From Taibaiella helva (lineage in GTDB: Bacteria; Bacteroidota; Bacteroidia; Chitinophagales; Chitinophagaceae), in the NCBI RefSeq assembly GCF_003545695.1, contig NZ_QUZZ01000012.1, positions 62,001-126,000 of the forward strand: a DNA stretch of 64,000 bases, read 5' to 3'. Of the stretch, positions 8,932 through 17,029 are shown piece after piece. The notes beneath the pieces are model-generated. The model saw only the letters and a list, made by a program, of their open reading frames with translations. It was not told the DNA's origin and ran no database searches. Made by a program: the position numbers and the translations under genes. Each line of letters opens with the position of its first letter. Positions within the stretch are counted from its first letter, which is position 1.

Positions 8932-9783
8932 ATGTCATCCATATTAATTGCCGATAGTGGTTCCTCTAAAACCGACTGGAGCCTGATCGGGAACAATAAA
9001 CGTGTAAAACATTACCAGACTTCGGGCCTGAATCCTTTTTTCAGAACGGAAGAAGATTGCCATCGCCTGCTGACGGAAGAGCTGAAGCTGAACCCGGCGA
9101 AGGAATCGATCGACCGCATCGTTTTTTACGGGGCGGGTGTGAAAAGCAAGAAACAAGCTTCTTTCATCGAGAATATCCTGAAGAAGCATTTTAGAGTAAA
9201 GCAAGCTGAAGCGCATTCCGATATGCTGGCAGCGGCCCGCGCTACCAGCGGTACGGAAAAAGGCGTTTGCTGCATTCTGGGCACCGGCAGCAATTCCTGC
9301 TTCTACAACGGCAAAAAGATCATGGTCCAGAACCCTTCGCTCGGCTATATCGTGGGCGATGAAGGCAGCGGCACTTACCTGGGCAAAAGGGTGTTGCAGT
9401 ATTTCTTCTACAACACCTTTGACGACGATCTCAGGGAGGCCTTCCGCAACAAGTACGGCGATGATCTGTCGGATATCCTGCACAAGGTTTATAAAGATCC
9501 CCTGGCCAACCGCTACCTGGCTTCTTTCACACAGTTCCTTATTGAACAGCGGGGCCATTATATGGTGGAGAATATTATCGAAGATGCGTTCATCGATTTC
9601 CACCAACGCCATGTGCTCAAGTACCGGGAAAGCTGGAAATACCCGATCCACTTTATCGGCACGGTGGCTTATGAGTTCCGCGATATTATCCGGAGCCTGC
9701 ATGAGCAATACGGCCTGGAAACAGGACATATCTTCAAGAGCCCGCAGGAAGGGCTGATCAAATACCATAAAGCGGAGCTTTGA
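8932..9783 (+). CDS. BadF/BadG-type ATPase, probable N-acetylglucosamine (amino-sugar) kinase
   Basis: A 283-residue member of the sugar-kinase/Hsp70/actin superfamily. The phosphate-1 loop is visible at residues 8-15 (DSGSSKTD), phosphate-2 as ILGTGSNSCFYNG, and the glycine-rich GYIVGDEGSGTYLG is the family hallmark shared with GlcNAc kinases and MurK. Relatives phosphorylate GlcNAc or MurNAc from recycled peptidoglycan or chitin. The neighbouring NAGPA-type enzyme (divergently transcribed) also belongs to amino-sugar phosphodiester chemistry, which fits but does not prove that substrate. ATG at 8932; no clear Shine-Dalgarno, as usual in this phylum. Confidence 0.88.
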   Translation: MSSILIADSGSSKTDWSLIGNNKRVKHYQTSGLNPFFRTEEDCHRLLTEELKLNPAKESIDRIVFYGAGVKSKKQASFIENILKKHFRVKQAEAHSDMLAAARATSGTEKGVCCILGTGSNSCFYNGKKIMVQNPSLGYIVGDEGSGTYLGKRVLQYFFYNTFDDDLREAFRNKYGDDLSDILHKVYKDPLANRYLASFTQFLIEQRGHYMVENIIEDAFIDFHQRHVLKYRESWKYPIHFIGTVAYEFRDIIRSLHEQYGLETGHIFKSPQEGLIKYHKAEL

Positions 9784-9885
9784 TAGAGAGCCGGGGCTGT
9801 AGAGCCTGCCAACCGTGATGTCTGCCTGTCTCATCGGACATAGATAATGATTTCCTAAAGCAGCCCTTTAATAAATTCATTTTCC

Positions 9886-9930
9886 TTTTGTTCTCTTGGC
9901 CTTGATGCAAAAGAACAAAAAATCAAGGCC
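9886..9930. repeat. Interleaved inverted repeat (A-B-A'-B'), pseudoknot-like intergenic element
   Basis: Arm A TTTTGTTCT (9886-9894) is complementary to A' AGAACAAAA (9912-9920). Arm B GGCCTTGAT (9898-9906) is complementary to B' ATCAAGGCC (9922-9930). The arms alternate, so both stems can form together only as a pseudoknot. It sits between the end of the kinase gene and the terminator of the metallophosphoesterase gene. From memory, similar sequences with a TTTTGTTCTTTTGG core recur in Bacteroidota genomes; this was not checked. Confidence 0.6.
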
Positions 9931-9977
9931 TCTGCCCGCTTAGGCGAGTACTGCTCACTTAACAGAAAAAGTGCCAA

Positions 9978-10006
9978 AAGGCCGCTTCCAGAAAGGAAGC
10001 GGCCTT
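9978..10006 (-). terminator. Rho-independent terminator of the metallophosphoesterase gene
   Basis: A 12-bp perfect stem (AAGGCCGCTTCC / GGAAGCGGCCTT) with a 5-nt AGAAA loop. On the minus strand it is followed by TTGGCACTTTTTCTG. It lies 21 nt beyond the stop codon at 10028. Confidence 0.8.
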
Positions 10007-10027
10007 CGTGCAATCAGGACTTTAATT

Positions 10028-13000
10028 TTATTTGGTGATCACCAGCTTGGCTGTGTACAGCTTGCGCGAATGGATCTTAATGATGTAGGTACCTGCAGGC
10101 AGATCCTGGTGCAGCAATGAAAAACGGTTGTTGTTGATGTTCTTCGATTGGTAGATCATTTGCCCGCTGATATCCAGGATATCGACCTGGTCGATGGGAT
10201 AAGGCGATTCGATCACGCTGCGGTTGCTGCTCTTCACCGGGTTGGGATATATGCTTACGGTATTTTCACCCTGCTCGTTCTGATGGATCTTCACAATCCT
10301 GGAATAGGTTTCTTTACCATCGGCAGCGGTCATCTTCAGACGGTAGTAATTCTCACCTTTTGCGGTAACATCGTTCATGTAGCTGTAATGGCCATTCAGC
10401 GAAAGATTGACGCGGGTGTTGTAGATATCGCTGTAGGCTTTGCCGTCGGTGCCATGCTGTAAGGTATAGCGTTCCAGCGGGTCTTCTCCGGCTACCTGCC
10501 AGCTCAGCAGGTGCGACATACCTTCTACCTTACCGCTGAAGTCGAGCAGGTGCAGGGGCAGCGGGTCGCCCACCATTTCAAAAGAAACACGGTTGGATAC
10601 CTCGTTATAAGAGTCGTTGGTAAACAGCACCAGGAAGTAGTTACCAGCCTGCTGCGGCATATTGGCCTGGGGAATGTCGCGGTTACCATTGGGCTGGCCG
10701 TCGATATAGGTATAGCTCAATAAGGGATCGGAATTGGGATCATCGCCTTCGTTGAAGATACCCAGCCAGTCTTTGGGATTGCCGGGACCATCGATCCAGG
10801 TAGCCGAAATGTATTCGCCCAGGTTGTAGGTACTCTTGTTTGTCGTGAGGGTAGTGATGGTGTCGCCTACTGAGAAGTAAGTGCGCGGACCGCCCTCGAA
10901 ATACTGGTCGCCGAGGAGGTAGACGGCAAAATAATATCCTTTGCCCAGTCCGTTCACGTTAAAGGTACCGGAAGGTACGCTGGTACCCGCCGTGCCGGAA
11001 GGCGTAGCCGTCGTATAAGCCCATTTAAGGGACGGCGTTGCGCTGCCGGGCACCATACCGATCTTATAGATGCCGATCCAGTCTTTGGCCAGGGCCGGGG
11101 CATTGCTGAAGCTGACCGGTACTGTTTGTCCTACATTATAATTGGCAAGCGTGGTGCTGAGCTGGACCGAAGGGCCATAGTAGAAAGGCTGGCGGGGAGC
11201 ACCTTCCGTATAGCCGCCATCGTTGAAATAGGCAGCGTAGTATTCACCGGGCTGGCTGAGTGTAAAGTTCTTGGTCCCGCTGGTAGCGTTGGTATAACCC
11301 CATGCCGTGGAGTTGACGGATCCGGGTGTCTGGCCTTTCTTATAAATGCCGATCCAGGCCTCGGGATGCGGAGAGCCGTTGGTAAAGGTTGCATGGATCG
11401 TTTGGCCGGGCAGATAACGATTTGTATCCAGGACCAGGGCCGGGTTGACCACAACACTGTTGTATACCTTAAAGGAATCGATTGCTGACCAGGCCGACCA
11501 GCTTTGGTTGCGGTCCCGGTGACGCAGCCGTACATAATGCCAGCCATTGGGTATAGAACCGACGGGCAGGGTATATGCGTTGATATCTACATCCAGGTTC
11601 TGGTCTTTGGTCGTATCGGGCGTGGCGCCGGGCACCACGCCGAAAAGGTCCTCATAATGACGGTAGCTGGCTTTTTCCGTTGCATTGAAGCTGCGGTCAA
11701 GGGCCACCTGGAATTCGGTCGAGTTCAGCTGCTCGCCCGAGGGCGATGAGAAGGCCGATCCGGTAAAGGTTAGCGGCAATTGCAGGGAATCAGGAAAAGT
11801 GTTGGTAATGGAAGGTGTAGCAGGGATGGCATGGCTGCGGTAGCGGTGGAAAGAATCGATCACCCTGTTGTCGAGGTGCTTGTAGATGCTGCCGATCGAA
11901 TAGGTGGTCACGTCGATGTTATCGTTCACCATATCCAGGTCTACCAGCTGGTAAGCCCAGTTGGAGATGGTTTTTTGTACATCGTCAAAGTTCTGCTCGG
12001 TAGCCATGCCCCAATACTGATCCCAGGCGGTGCCGCCCGAAATGATATTGTAAGCCGGCACATCTTTCATTTGTCCGCGGGCATAGAGGTGGTGGTGCGC
12101 GCCTACATGCAGGAAGAACTTGGGCGACTGCATGGCATAAGGCACTACCGAATTGCGGATCCAGGGCGAAATATCGCCTACGTACTGTTCGGCCTGGTAA
12201 GGGCGGTGCGCGATGGTAATGATCCATTTTACAGAAGGGTCGGCAGTGGCTGTATCGATCACCTTCTTAATCCAGCTGAGCTGGTTACCGCCTGTGTTTT
12301 CGGTATTCATATAGGCGATCACAAGACTGCCGGCCTGGAAGGCGTAATAGTCTTCGGTACCGGAGTAAATGCCTTTATAGTTCATGCTGTCGAGCACGAA
12401 GTGATTGTAGTAAGCCTGCATCTGCAGCGTACCATAGGTTTCGTGGTTACCCACGGCCGTCTGTATCGGCAGGTATGGCGACAGGTAACGCGATTTGGAC
12501 AGATGCACATTCTCGTAGTGATCAAGGGTACCCACATCCACCTGGTCGCCGAGGTTAAGGATAAAGGAAACCGAATCGTTGAAGTTGGGGCCGTAGAGCT
12601 CTGTCATTTTTCTTTTGGCCGACATCATCAGCGAATCATAACGGGGCTGTGCCTTGATCTGGTTATCGCCCAGGATAAGGAAACGCAGTCGCCCGCTGGC
12701 ATTGGGCGCAGCGCCGGGTACTGGAAGGGTACGAAAAGAGCAGACATTGCTGGAATCATTATCGCTCACGACACGGTAATAATATTTAGTCGCCGGCTGC
12801 AGATCGCGCAGCTTAACGGTGTGGTAAAAGTAATTGTTGTTGTAGCCGACATCGGTCATCGTTTGCGTGGTGCCGGTAATGGTAGTGGTCAGCGCCACAG
12901 GATCGGTGCCGTAACGGACAATGGGGTTCACAGCAGCACCGGTTTTCCAGTTGACCACGATCGAGCCGGGAGTAATAGCCTGCAGGTAAGGGTCTATTGT

Positions 13001-13072
13001 TTGTGCCCCTGCAGTAAAGGGGAAGAAAAGCACACTGCAATAGAGCAGCAGCTTGTGTACATATTGGTTCAT
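10028..13072 (-). CDS. Secreted metallophosphoesterase with purple-acid-phosphatase N-domain, three repeated modules and T9SS type A tail
   Basis: A 1014-residue exported phosphoesterase. Order: signal peptide (about 1-23); purple-acid-phosphatase N-terminal Fn3-like domain (YLQAITPGSIVVNWKTG); calcineurin-like catalytic domain with the metal-ligand blocks ILGDNQ, LNLGDQVD, GNHET, AHRPYQAE and GAHHHLYARG; an Fn3-like linker; and three tandem beta-sandwich-like modules of about 95 residues. Each module carries a (D/E)WxGI(Y/F) motif (AWIGIYKKG, DWIGIYKIG, DWLGIFNEG) and a closing aromatic/Gly-Tyr stretch. A C-terminal Por-secretion domain follows (VSIYPNPV to KLVITK). It is therefore probably released or surface-attached by the type IX system and hydrolyses phosphomonoesters or diesters outside the cell. 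The modules may bind a ligand or surface; that is a guess. Confidence 0.9.
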   Translation of the reverse strand: MNQYVHKLLLYCSVLFFPFTAGAQTIDPYLQAITPGSIVVNWKTGAAVNPIVRYGTDPVALTTTITGTTQTMTDVGYNNNYFYHTVKLRDLQPATKYYYRVVSDNDSSNVCSFRTLPVPGAAPNASGRLRFLILGDNQIKAQPRYDSLMMSAKRKMTELYGPNFNDSVSFILNLGDQVDVGTLDHYENVHLSKSRYLSPYLPIQTAVGNHETYGTLQMQAYYNHFVLDSMNYKGIYSGTEDYYAFQAGSLVIAYMNTENTGGNQLSWIKKVIDTATADPSVKWIITIAHRPYQAEQYVGDISPWIRNSVVPYAMQSPKFFLHVGAHHHLYARGQMKDVPAYNIISGGTAWDQYWGMATEQNFDDVQKTISNWAYQLVDLDMVNDNIDVTTYSIGSIYKHLDNRVIDSFHRYRSHAIPATPSITNTFPDSLQLPLTFTGSAFSSPSGEQLNSTEFQVALDRSFNATEKASYRHYEDLFGVVPGATPDTTKDQNLDVDINAYTLPVGSIPNGWHYVRLRHRDRNQSWSAWSAIDSFKVYNSVVVNPALVLDTNRYLPGQTIHATFTNGSPHPEAWIGIYKKGQTPGSVNSTAWGYTNATSGTKNFTLSQPGEYYAAYFNDGGYTEGAPRQPFYYGPSVQLSTTLANYNVGQTVPVSFSNAPALAKDWIGIYKIGMVPGSATPSLKWAYTTATPSGTAGTSVPSGTFNVNGLGKGYYFAVYLLGDQYFEGGPRTYFSVGDTITTLTTNKSTYNLGEYISATWIDGPGNPKDWLGIFNEGDDPNSDPLLSYTYIDGQPNGNRDIPQANMPQQAGNYFLVLFTNDSYNEVSNRVSFEMVGDPLPLHLLDFSGKVEGMSHLLSWQVAGEDPLERYTLQHGTDGKAYSDIYNTRVNLSLNGHYSYMNDVTAKGENYYRLKMTAADGKETYSRIVKIHQNEQGENTVSIYPNPVKSSNRSVIESPYPIDQVDILDISGQMIYQSKNINNNRFSLLHQDLPAGTYIIKIHSRKLYTAKLVITK

Positions 13073-13095
13073 AACCTATTGTTTACAATTGCGCG

Positions 13096-13103
13096 CAAAA
13101 GTA
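13096..13103 (-). promoter_or_regulatory. Possible -7 box of the metallophosphoesterase gene
   Basis: TACTTTTG on the minus strand fits TAnnTTTG and lies 23 nt upstream of the ATG. No convincing TTTG element is seen 20 nt further up, so support is moderate. Confidence 0.35.
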
Positions 13104-13178
13104 ACCGGCCAATGTTGCCTTCGGGTTGATTTTTTGTTACGAATCCATTACTTCCGTGTTAAGAAGCTATATAACACG

Positions 13179-13212
13179 GAGAAGGGCGGCCGCTGTAGCG
13201 ACCGCCCTTCTC
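13179..13212 (-). terminator. Long GC-rich hairpin, probable terminator of the 13246-14061 lipoprotein gene
   Basis: An 11-bp stem (GAGAAGGGCGG / CCGCCCTTCTC) extended by four more pairs beyond one C/A mismatch, with a two-base gap at the tip. It is 34 nt past the stop codon. No strong T-run follows on either strand, so it may act as a weak terminator or an mRNA 3'-end stabiliser. Confidence 0.55.
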
Positions 13213-13245
13213 TGCTCCTTTATGACTAAATCGTTATGATCTGCT

Positions 13246-14061
13246 TCAGGCGTCGATCCTGATGGTTTTATGAAAGGACTTTCCTTTTTCATCGGTACCC
13301 GATATCTGCCACTGCACATTGTCCAGCTGGATCTCGCAGGGTTCATCATTGGCCGAGCGGGTCCTCCTGATCTCCTTCATCCAGCTCTGTATCGTGCGGC
13401 TGTTGGTACGGCGTTTGCGCAGCTCCCGGTCTGCAGCATTTTTTATTTTGTTGTTGTTGACCTGGGCGAAGCCGACATTGTTAAGGCCGGTCAGCGCAAA
13501 GCTTTGCGCATCGCCGCTGCGTCCCGCAGATAGGTTAGCCCAGCCTGAAGTGTACAGGCCCAGCTCACGCAGATCGACAGTGCCCAGGGACGATTTCAGC
13601 ACCAGGCGGGACTGGTACCGTTGCTTTACCGTTACATTCCTACCTCCATAAACAATCAGCTTTGAAGCGCCCAGGCGGCCCGATTGCAGGCTGTAGGTAA
13701 GGCCGCTTTCCTGCACAGGATTTTGCCTGCGGGGTTCCTTCAGCTTCAGACCGGCCAGCACTACTTTAGCACCACCGAAATCGATCCCCTGACCTGCCGC
13801 CTCCGGCTCCTGGCGGGCCACCGGCGTGCTGTCTTTTGCCGGCGCAGCCTTCTGCGGCGCCTGATGCGGCGTATCGGCCGGCTGTGCACGGCGCGGCGCG
13901 ATATCGGGCACGTCATCCTTCAGGTATTGAGAGTCCGTCTCGGTAATAATGGTGCTGGAATCGCCCAGTACAATAGGTCCACGGTTGCGGCTGCCGTTAT
14001 TGCTGCCGCAGGATCCCAGGAACAACGCCAGGGCAGTGATATAAATTGTATTGGTTTTCAA
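13246..14061 (-). CDS. Lipoprotein of unknown function
   Basis: I do not recognise this family. The protein has 271 residues and begins with a clear lipoprotein signal (MKTNTIYITALALFLGSC, Cys18). An Asn/Ser/Arg-rich stretch follows, then a Pro/Ala/Gln-rich low-complexity linker (about 60-95). The C-terminal half is a folded basic domain with GLTYSLQSGRLGASKLIVYGG and a final IQLDNVQWQISGTDEKG beta-like section. The start codon is TTG: an in-frame TGA lies three codons upstream and no ATG precedes the signal peptide. TACCTTAG (complement of 14080-14087) is a near-consensus -7 box 18 nt upstream. It is divergent from cyanophycinase. Confidence 0.75.
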   Translation of the reverse strand: MKTNTIYITALALFLGSCGSNNGSRNRGPIVLGDSSTIITETDSQYLKDDVPDIAPRRAQPADTPHQAPQKAAPAKDSTPVARQEPEAAGQGIDFGGAKVVLAGLKLKEPRRQNPVQESGLTYSLQSGRLGASKLIVYGGRNVTVKQRYQSRLVLKSSLGTVDLRELGLYTSGWANLSAGRSGDAQSFALTGLNNVGFAQVNNNKIKNAADRELRKRRTNSRTIQSWMKEIRRTRSANDEPCEIQLDNVQWQISGTDEKGKSFHKTIRIDA

Positions 14062-14159
14062 TGTCGGTCAAAATTTGCGCTAAGGTACTATTTGTAAGGT
14101 TTTCCACAAATGGTGGATAGCTTTAACCCCATTTTACCTTCGTTTAGCCATAAAAGCGA

Positions 14160-14167
14160 TACCTTTG
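14160..14167 (+). promoter_or_regulatory. Putative -7 box for cphB
   Basis: TACCTTTG matches TAnnTTTG exactly and lies 25 nt upstream of the cyanophycinase ATG. The -33 element is not clear. Confidence 0.45.
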
Positions 14168-14192
14168 ATATTATTTTTTTATTAACACGAGT

Positions 14193-15074
14193 ATGAATAT
14201 CAAAGGCATCCTGGTTTCGGTTGGCGGCGCAGAAGACAAAGGCACAGACCTCGAAGAAGGCGTCATCAGGCGGAACAATCTTAATTTTTTTGAGATCGGC
14301 ATTTTGAAAACCATCACAGGCCTGCTGCAAGGTCCCGAGAGCCGTATCGAAGTCGTAACTACAGCCAGCTCCATTCCCGAAGAAGTAGGACAAAATTATT
14401 CAGATGCCTTTGCCAAACTGGGCTATCACAATGTAGGGCATCTTGATATCCGCGACAGGGAGGATGTGCACAAAGAGGAATTTATCCAGCGCGTCAAAGA
14501 CTGTTCCTGCCTGATGTTTTCGGGAGGCAACCAGCTAAGGCTTTCTTCCATCTTCGGCGGCACCGAGATCCTGGACATCATCCGTCAGCGTTATGAAGAA
14601 GAGCATTTCGTGATCTCGGGCACCAGCGCCGGGGCGATGGCCATGAGCAATACTATGATCTACGAAGGGAATGCTGCCTTGTCCCATCTTAAAGGCGAGG
14701 TAAAAATAACCACAGGGTTGGGCTTTGTGCAGAATGTGATCATCGATTCCCATTTCGATAAGCGCGGTCGTTTTATGCGCCTGGCGCAGGCAGTAGCCGC
14801 CAATCCCGGTGCGATCGGCATCGGGCTGGGAGAAGACACCGGGATCATTATCCGCGACGGGCACCAGCTGGAGGCTATCGGATCGGGCGGTGTGATCATT
14901 ATCGACGGCCGCAGTGTGGGGTACAACAATATCGGCGACGCCGAATTCAACCAGCCGATCTCCGTAGAGAACCTTAAGGTGCACATCATGGAGAAAGGTA
15001 ATGCTTACGACATCAAGACCCGCAAGTTTGAGCCTACCCTGGCCGAGCTGGAAGCCGCTACGGTAGCGAAATAA
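14193..15074 (+). CDS. cphB: Cyanophycinase (S51-type serine peptidase)
   Basis: A 293-residue intracellular-type cyanophycinase, which cleaves the arginine-aspartate polymer cyanophycin to beta-Asp-Arg dipeptides. The N-terminus GILVSVGGAEDK and the nucleophile elbow GTSAGA with Ser145 are diagnostic. Other family blocks are FSGGNQLRL, LGFVQNVIIDSHFDKRGR (the His/Asp region near the active site) and GIGLGEDTG. No signal peptide is present, so it acts in the cytoplasm. No cyanophycin synthetase (CphA) or isoaspartyl dipeptidase gene is in the window. The enzyme may act on imported or stored polymer, or on another isoaspartyl peptide. Confidence 0.93.
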   Translation: MNIKGILVSVGGAEDKGTDLEEGVIRRNNLNFFEIGILKTITGLLQGPESRIEVVTTASSIPEEVGQNYSDAFAKLGYHNVGHLDIRDREDVHKEEFIQRVKDCSCLMFSGGNQLRLSSIFGGTEILDIIRQRYEEEHFVISGTSAGAMAMSNTMIYEGNAALSHLKGEVKITTGLGFVQNVIIDSHFDKRGRFMRLAQAVAANPGAIGIGLGEDTGIIIRDGHQLEAIGSGGVIIIDGRSVGYNNIGDAEFNQPISVENLKVHIMEKGNAYDIKTRKFEPTLAELEAATVAK

Positions 15075-15098
15075 GCAGAAAAGCAAATTAAACATACC

Positions 15099-15131
15099 GG
15101 CAGTCTGTTTTTACGTGGGCTGCCTTTTTTT
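15099..15131 (+). terminator. Rho-independent terminator of cphB
   Basis: Stem GGCAGTC (15099-15105) pairs with GGGCTGCC (15117-15124), one G-T pair, and is followed by seven T residues (15125-15131). It is 25 nt past the stop codon. Confidence 0.75.
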
Positions 15132-15164
15132 GTCTTTAACAGAGGTAACAGGCCGTCTAAAACC

Positions 15165-15204
15165 AAATAAGCGCTGCCCGGTCTTCCCACGGCAGCGCTT
15201 ATTT
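15165..15204. terminator. Bidirectional terminator between cphB and the GH3 gene
   Basis: A 14-bp perfect stem (AAATAAGCGCTGCC / GGCAGCGCTTATTT) with a 12-nt loop. It lies 15 nt beyond the stop of the convergent GH3-family gene, whose transcripts it probably ends; the A/T-rich base of the stem gives a T-run in both directions. Confidence 0.75.
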
Positions 15205-15218
15205 TCCTCCGGCTTGCA

Positions 15219-16781
15219 CTATTTATTTGTCACATTGCTGCTCATCTTGTTCCGGTTCTCCTCAAGAAAAGCTTCCCAGTCGCTCAGCTGCTTTCCTTTC
15301 ATCACCCTGGGAAATTTATTCATGGCGCCGAATTTGCCGGTATGCCGCAGATAGTCGATGAATACCGAGGTGGGCAAGATCTCAACGAATACTTCTTTCA
15401 GCGCCGCAGTACGCTCAACGGCGTAGTCGTCGTTGATGCTGCAAAGCGTCTCATCCACGATCGCCTTTACGGCAGCAGCATCCACAGGATCGTCGCAGCC
15501 GATAAACCATTTATGGGCGAATAAATTTTCGTAGGGAAAGCCGGCTACGGTAAATTCTTTAATCTGCACTTTCAGCTGGCGGTTCACCTCGTCGATTGCT
15601 TTATTGAGGTTGTCGACAGAAGTATGCTCTCCGCAGAGGCTGAGGAATTGCTTGGTGCGGCCGATGATTACGATCTCGTGCTCTTTCACATCGGTAAAGC
15701 GCACCACGTCGCCGATCAGGTAACGCCAGGCGCCGGCGCAGGTGCTCAGCAATACCGCATAGGGGGTATCGGGCTTTACCTCGTGAATAAAGTACGTCTT
15801 CGGATGGCCGATCAGCTCGCCGTTATCGTCGAAGTGCTCTTCATCGAAGGGCACAAACTCAAACAGGATACCGGCATTCAGCACCAGCTTGATGCCCGGC
15901 GCGCCGGGCCGCGCCTGGAAGCCGAAAGAGCCTTCGGAGGCCATATAGGTCTCGATAAAGGTTACCGGCTGTCCGAACAGCTTTTTAAAATTTTCCCGGT
16001 AGGGCTCAAAAGCGACGCCGCCGTGGATATAAATACGCAGGTTAGGCCATATGTCGTGGATTGTATTGAGCTTATAAGTTTTGACGATCTCTTCCAGCAC
16101 GATCTGCGCCCAGGCCGGCACGCCGCAAAGGGTACCTACGTCCCATTTCGGTGCGTTCTTGACGATAAGCTTTATCCGTTCTTCCCATTGCGGGTTGCGG
16201 GATATCTTTTGCCCCGGCTTGTAAAAAAAATTGGACAGGAAGCGCGGCATATTTTTAGCGCTGATGCCGCTCATATCACCTTCATAGTAATCGCCCTGCT
16301 TCATCAGCGAAGTAGTGCCGCCCAGCATCAGCACGCCTTTTTCAAAAGTGCCCGAAGGAATATTGAAATTGGTCATGCTGTAAAACTGCTTGAAGCCTAC
16401 TTTTTTTGTCGAGCGGATCATGTCCTGCGTAACGGGGATATGCTTGCTTGCCGACTCGGAGGTGCCCGAGCTGAGCGCGAAGTACTTTACTTTACCGGGC
16501 CAGGTCACATTTTCCTGACCTTCGAGGCATTTGTGCCACCATTGGGCAAACATGCTGTTGTAATTGTGGAGGGGTACCTTTTCCCTGAATACTTTTTCCC
16601 AGTCCAGCGATTCCGAAAGCATAGCATCGAAACCGTAATGTTTGCCGAAAGCGGTGTATTGTCCCCGTTCCAGCAGGTAACGTAAGGTGCGCATCTGGTA
16701 TACCTGCGGTGAGGCGACCTTAATTCTGAATTGCCTGCGTATTCTTAATGATCGCGAAATGAGATTCCCTAATAGAGCCAT
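15219..16781 (-). CDS. GH3 auxin-responsive-promoter-family acyl-amino acid synthetase-like protein
   Basis: A 520-residue bacterial member of the GH3 family, an adenylate-forming fold whose plant members join acyl acids to amino acids. Seen: the ATP/AMP-binding serine-rich loop YFALSSGTSES, the second motif TYMASEGSFGFQ (family YxxSEG) and AWRYLIGDVVRFTD with the AMP-contacting Asp, then a small C-terminal lid (VAGFPYENLFAHKWFIGCDD). Bacteroidota commonly carry one such gene, but its substrate is not established. Auxin conjugation should not be assumed. ATG at 16781; convergent with cphB and divergent from the UspA gene. Confidence 0.9.
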   Translation of the reverse strand: MALLGNLISRSLRIRRQFRIKVASPQVYQMRTLRYLLERGQYTAFGKHYGFDAMLSESLDWEKVFREKVPLHNYNSMFAQWWHKCLEGQENVTWPGKVKYFALSSGTSESASKHIPVTQDMIRSTKKVGFKQFYSMTNFNIPSGTFEKGVLMLGGTTSLMKQGDYYEGDMSGISAKNMPRFLSNFFYKPGQKISRNPQWEERIKLIVKNAPKWDVGTLCGVPAWAQIVLEEIVKTYKLNTIHDIWPNLRIYIHGGVAFEPYRENFKKLFGQPVTFIETYMASEGSFGFQARPGAPGIKLVLNAGILFEFVPFDEEHFDDNGELIGHPKTYFIHEVKPDTPYAVLLSTCAGAWRYLIGDVVRFTDVKEHEIVIIGRTKQFLSLCGEHTSVDNLNKAIDEVNRQLKVQIKEFTVAGFPYENLFAHKWFIGCDDPVDAAAVKAIVDETLCSINDDYAVERTAALKEVFVEILPTSVFIDYLRHTGKFGAMNKFPRVMKGKQLSDWEAFLEENRNKMSSNVTNK

Positions 16782-16830
16782 GAATAATCGGGTATAAGTC
16801 CTGTGGGTTTATATATGCTTAACAGACCGG

Positions 16831-16863
16831 CAAAAATAAGTTATTTGTCGCGGCACCGCTCAA
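16831..16863 (-). promoter_or_regulatory. Putative promoter of the GH3-family gene
   Basis: On the minus strand TTG (16861-16863), 22 nt, then TATTTTTG (complement of 16831-16838) resembles the Bacteroidetes consensus. It lies 49 nt upstream of the start codon. Confidence 0.4.
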
Positions 16864-17029
16864 TAACACCGGCAGCCCGGCAATGTTCATCTATTTTTAA
16901 CACACTTTACCAGCAACAATTTCGTACTTTTCAATGTATTACATGCAACGGTCCTTTGTTATAGCATAGGGCCTGGAACAAACTTTCACAAAAGCATTCT
17001 CCCTTTTCACTTCGTATCCGGCCACCGTC

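Noticed and set aside
11780-13129. A 449-codon plus-strand frame opposite the metallophosphoesterase
   Set aside because: Long antisense frames are common in this GC range; the minus-strand protein has intact metal-binding motifs.
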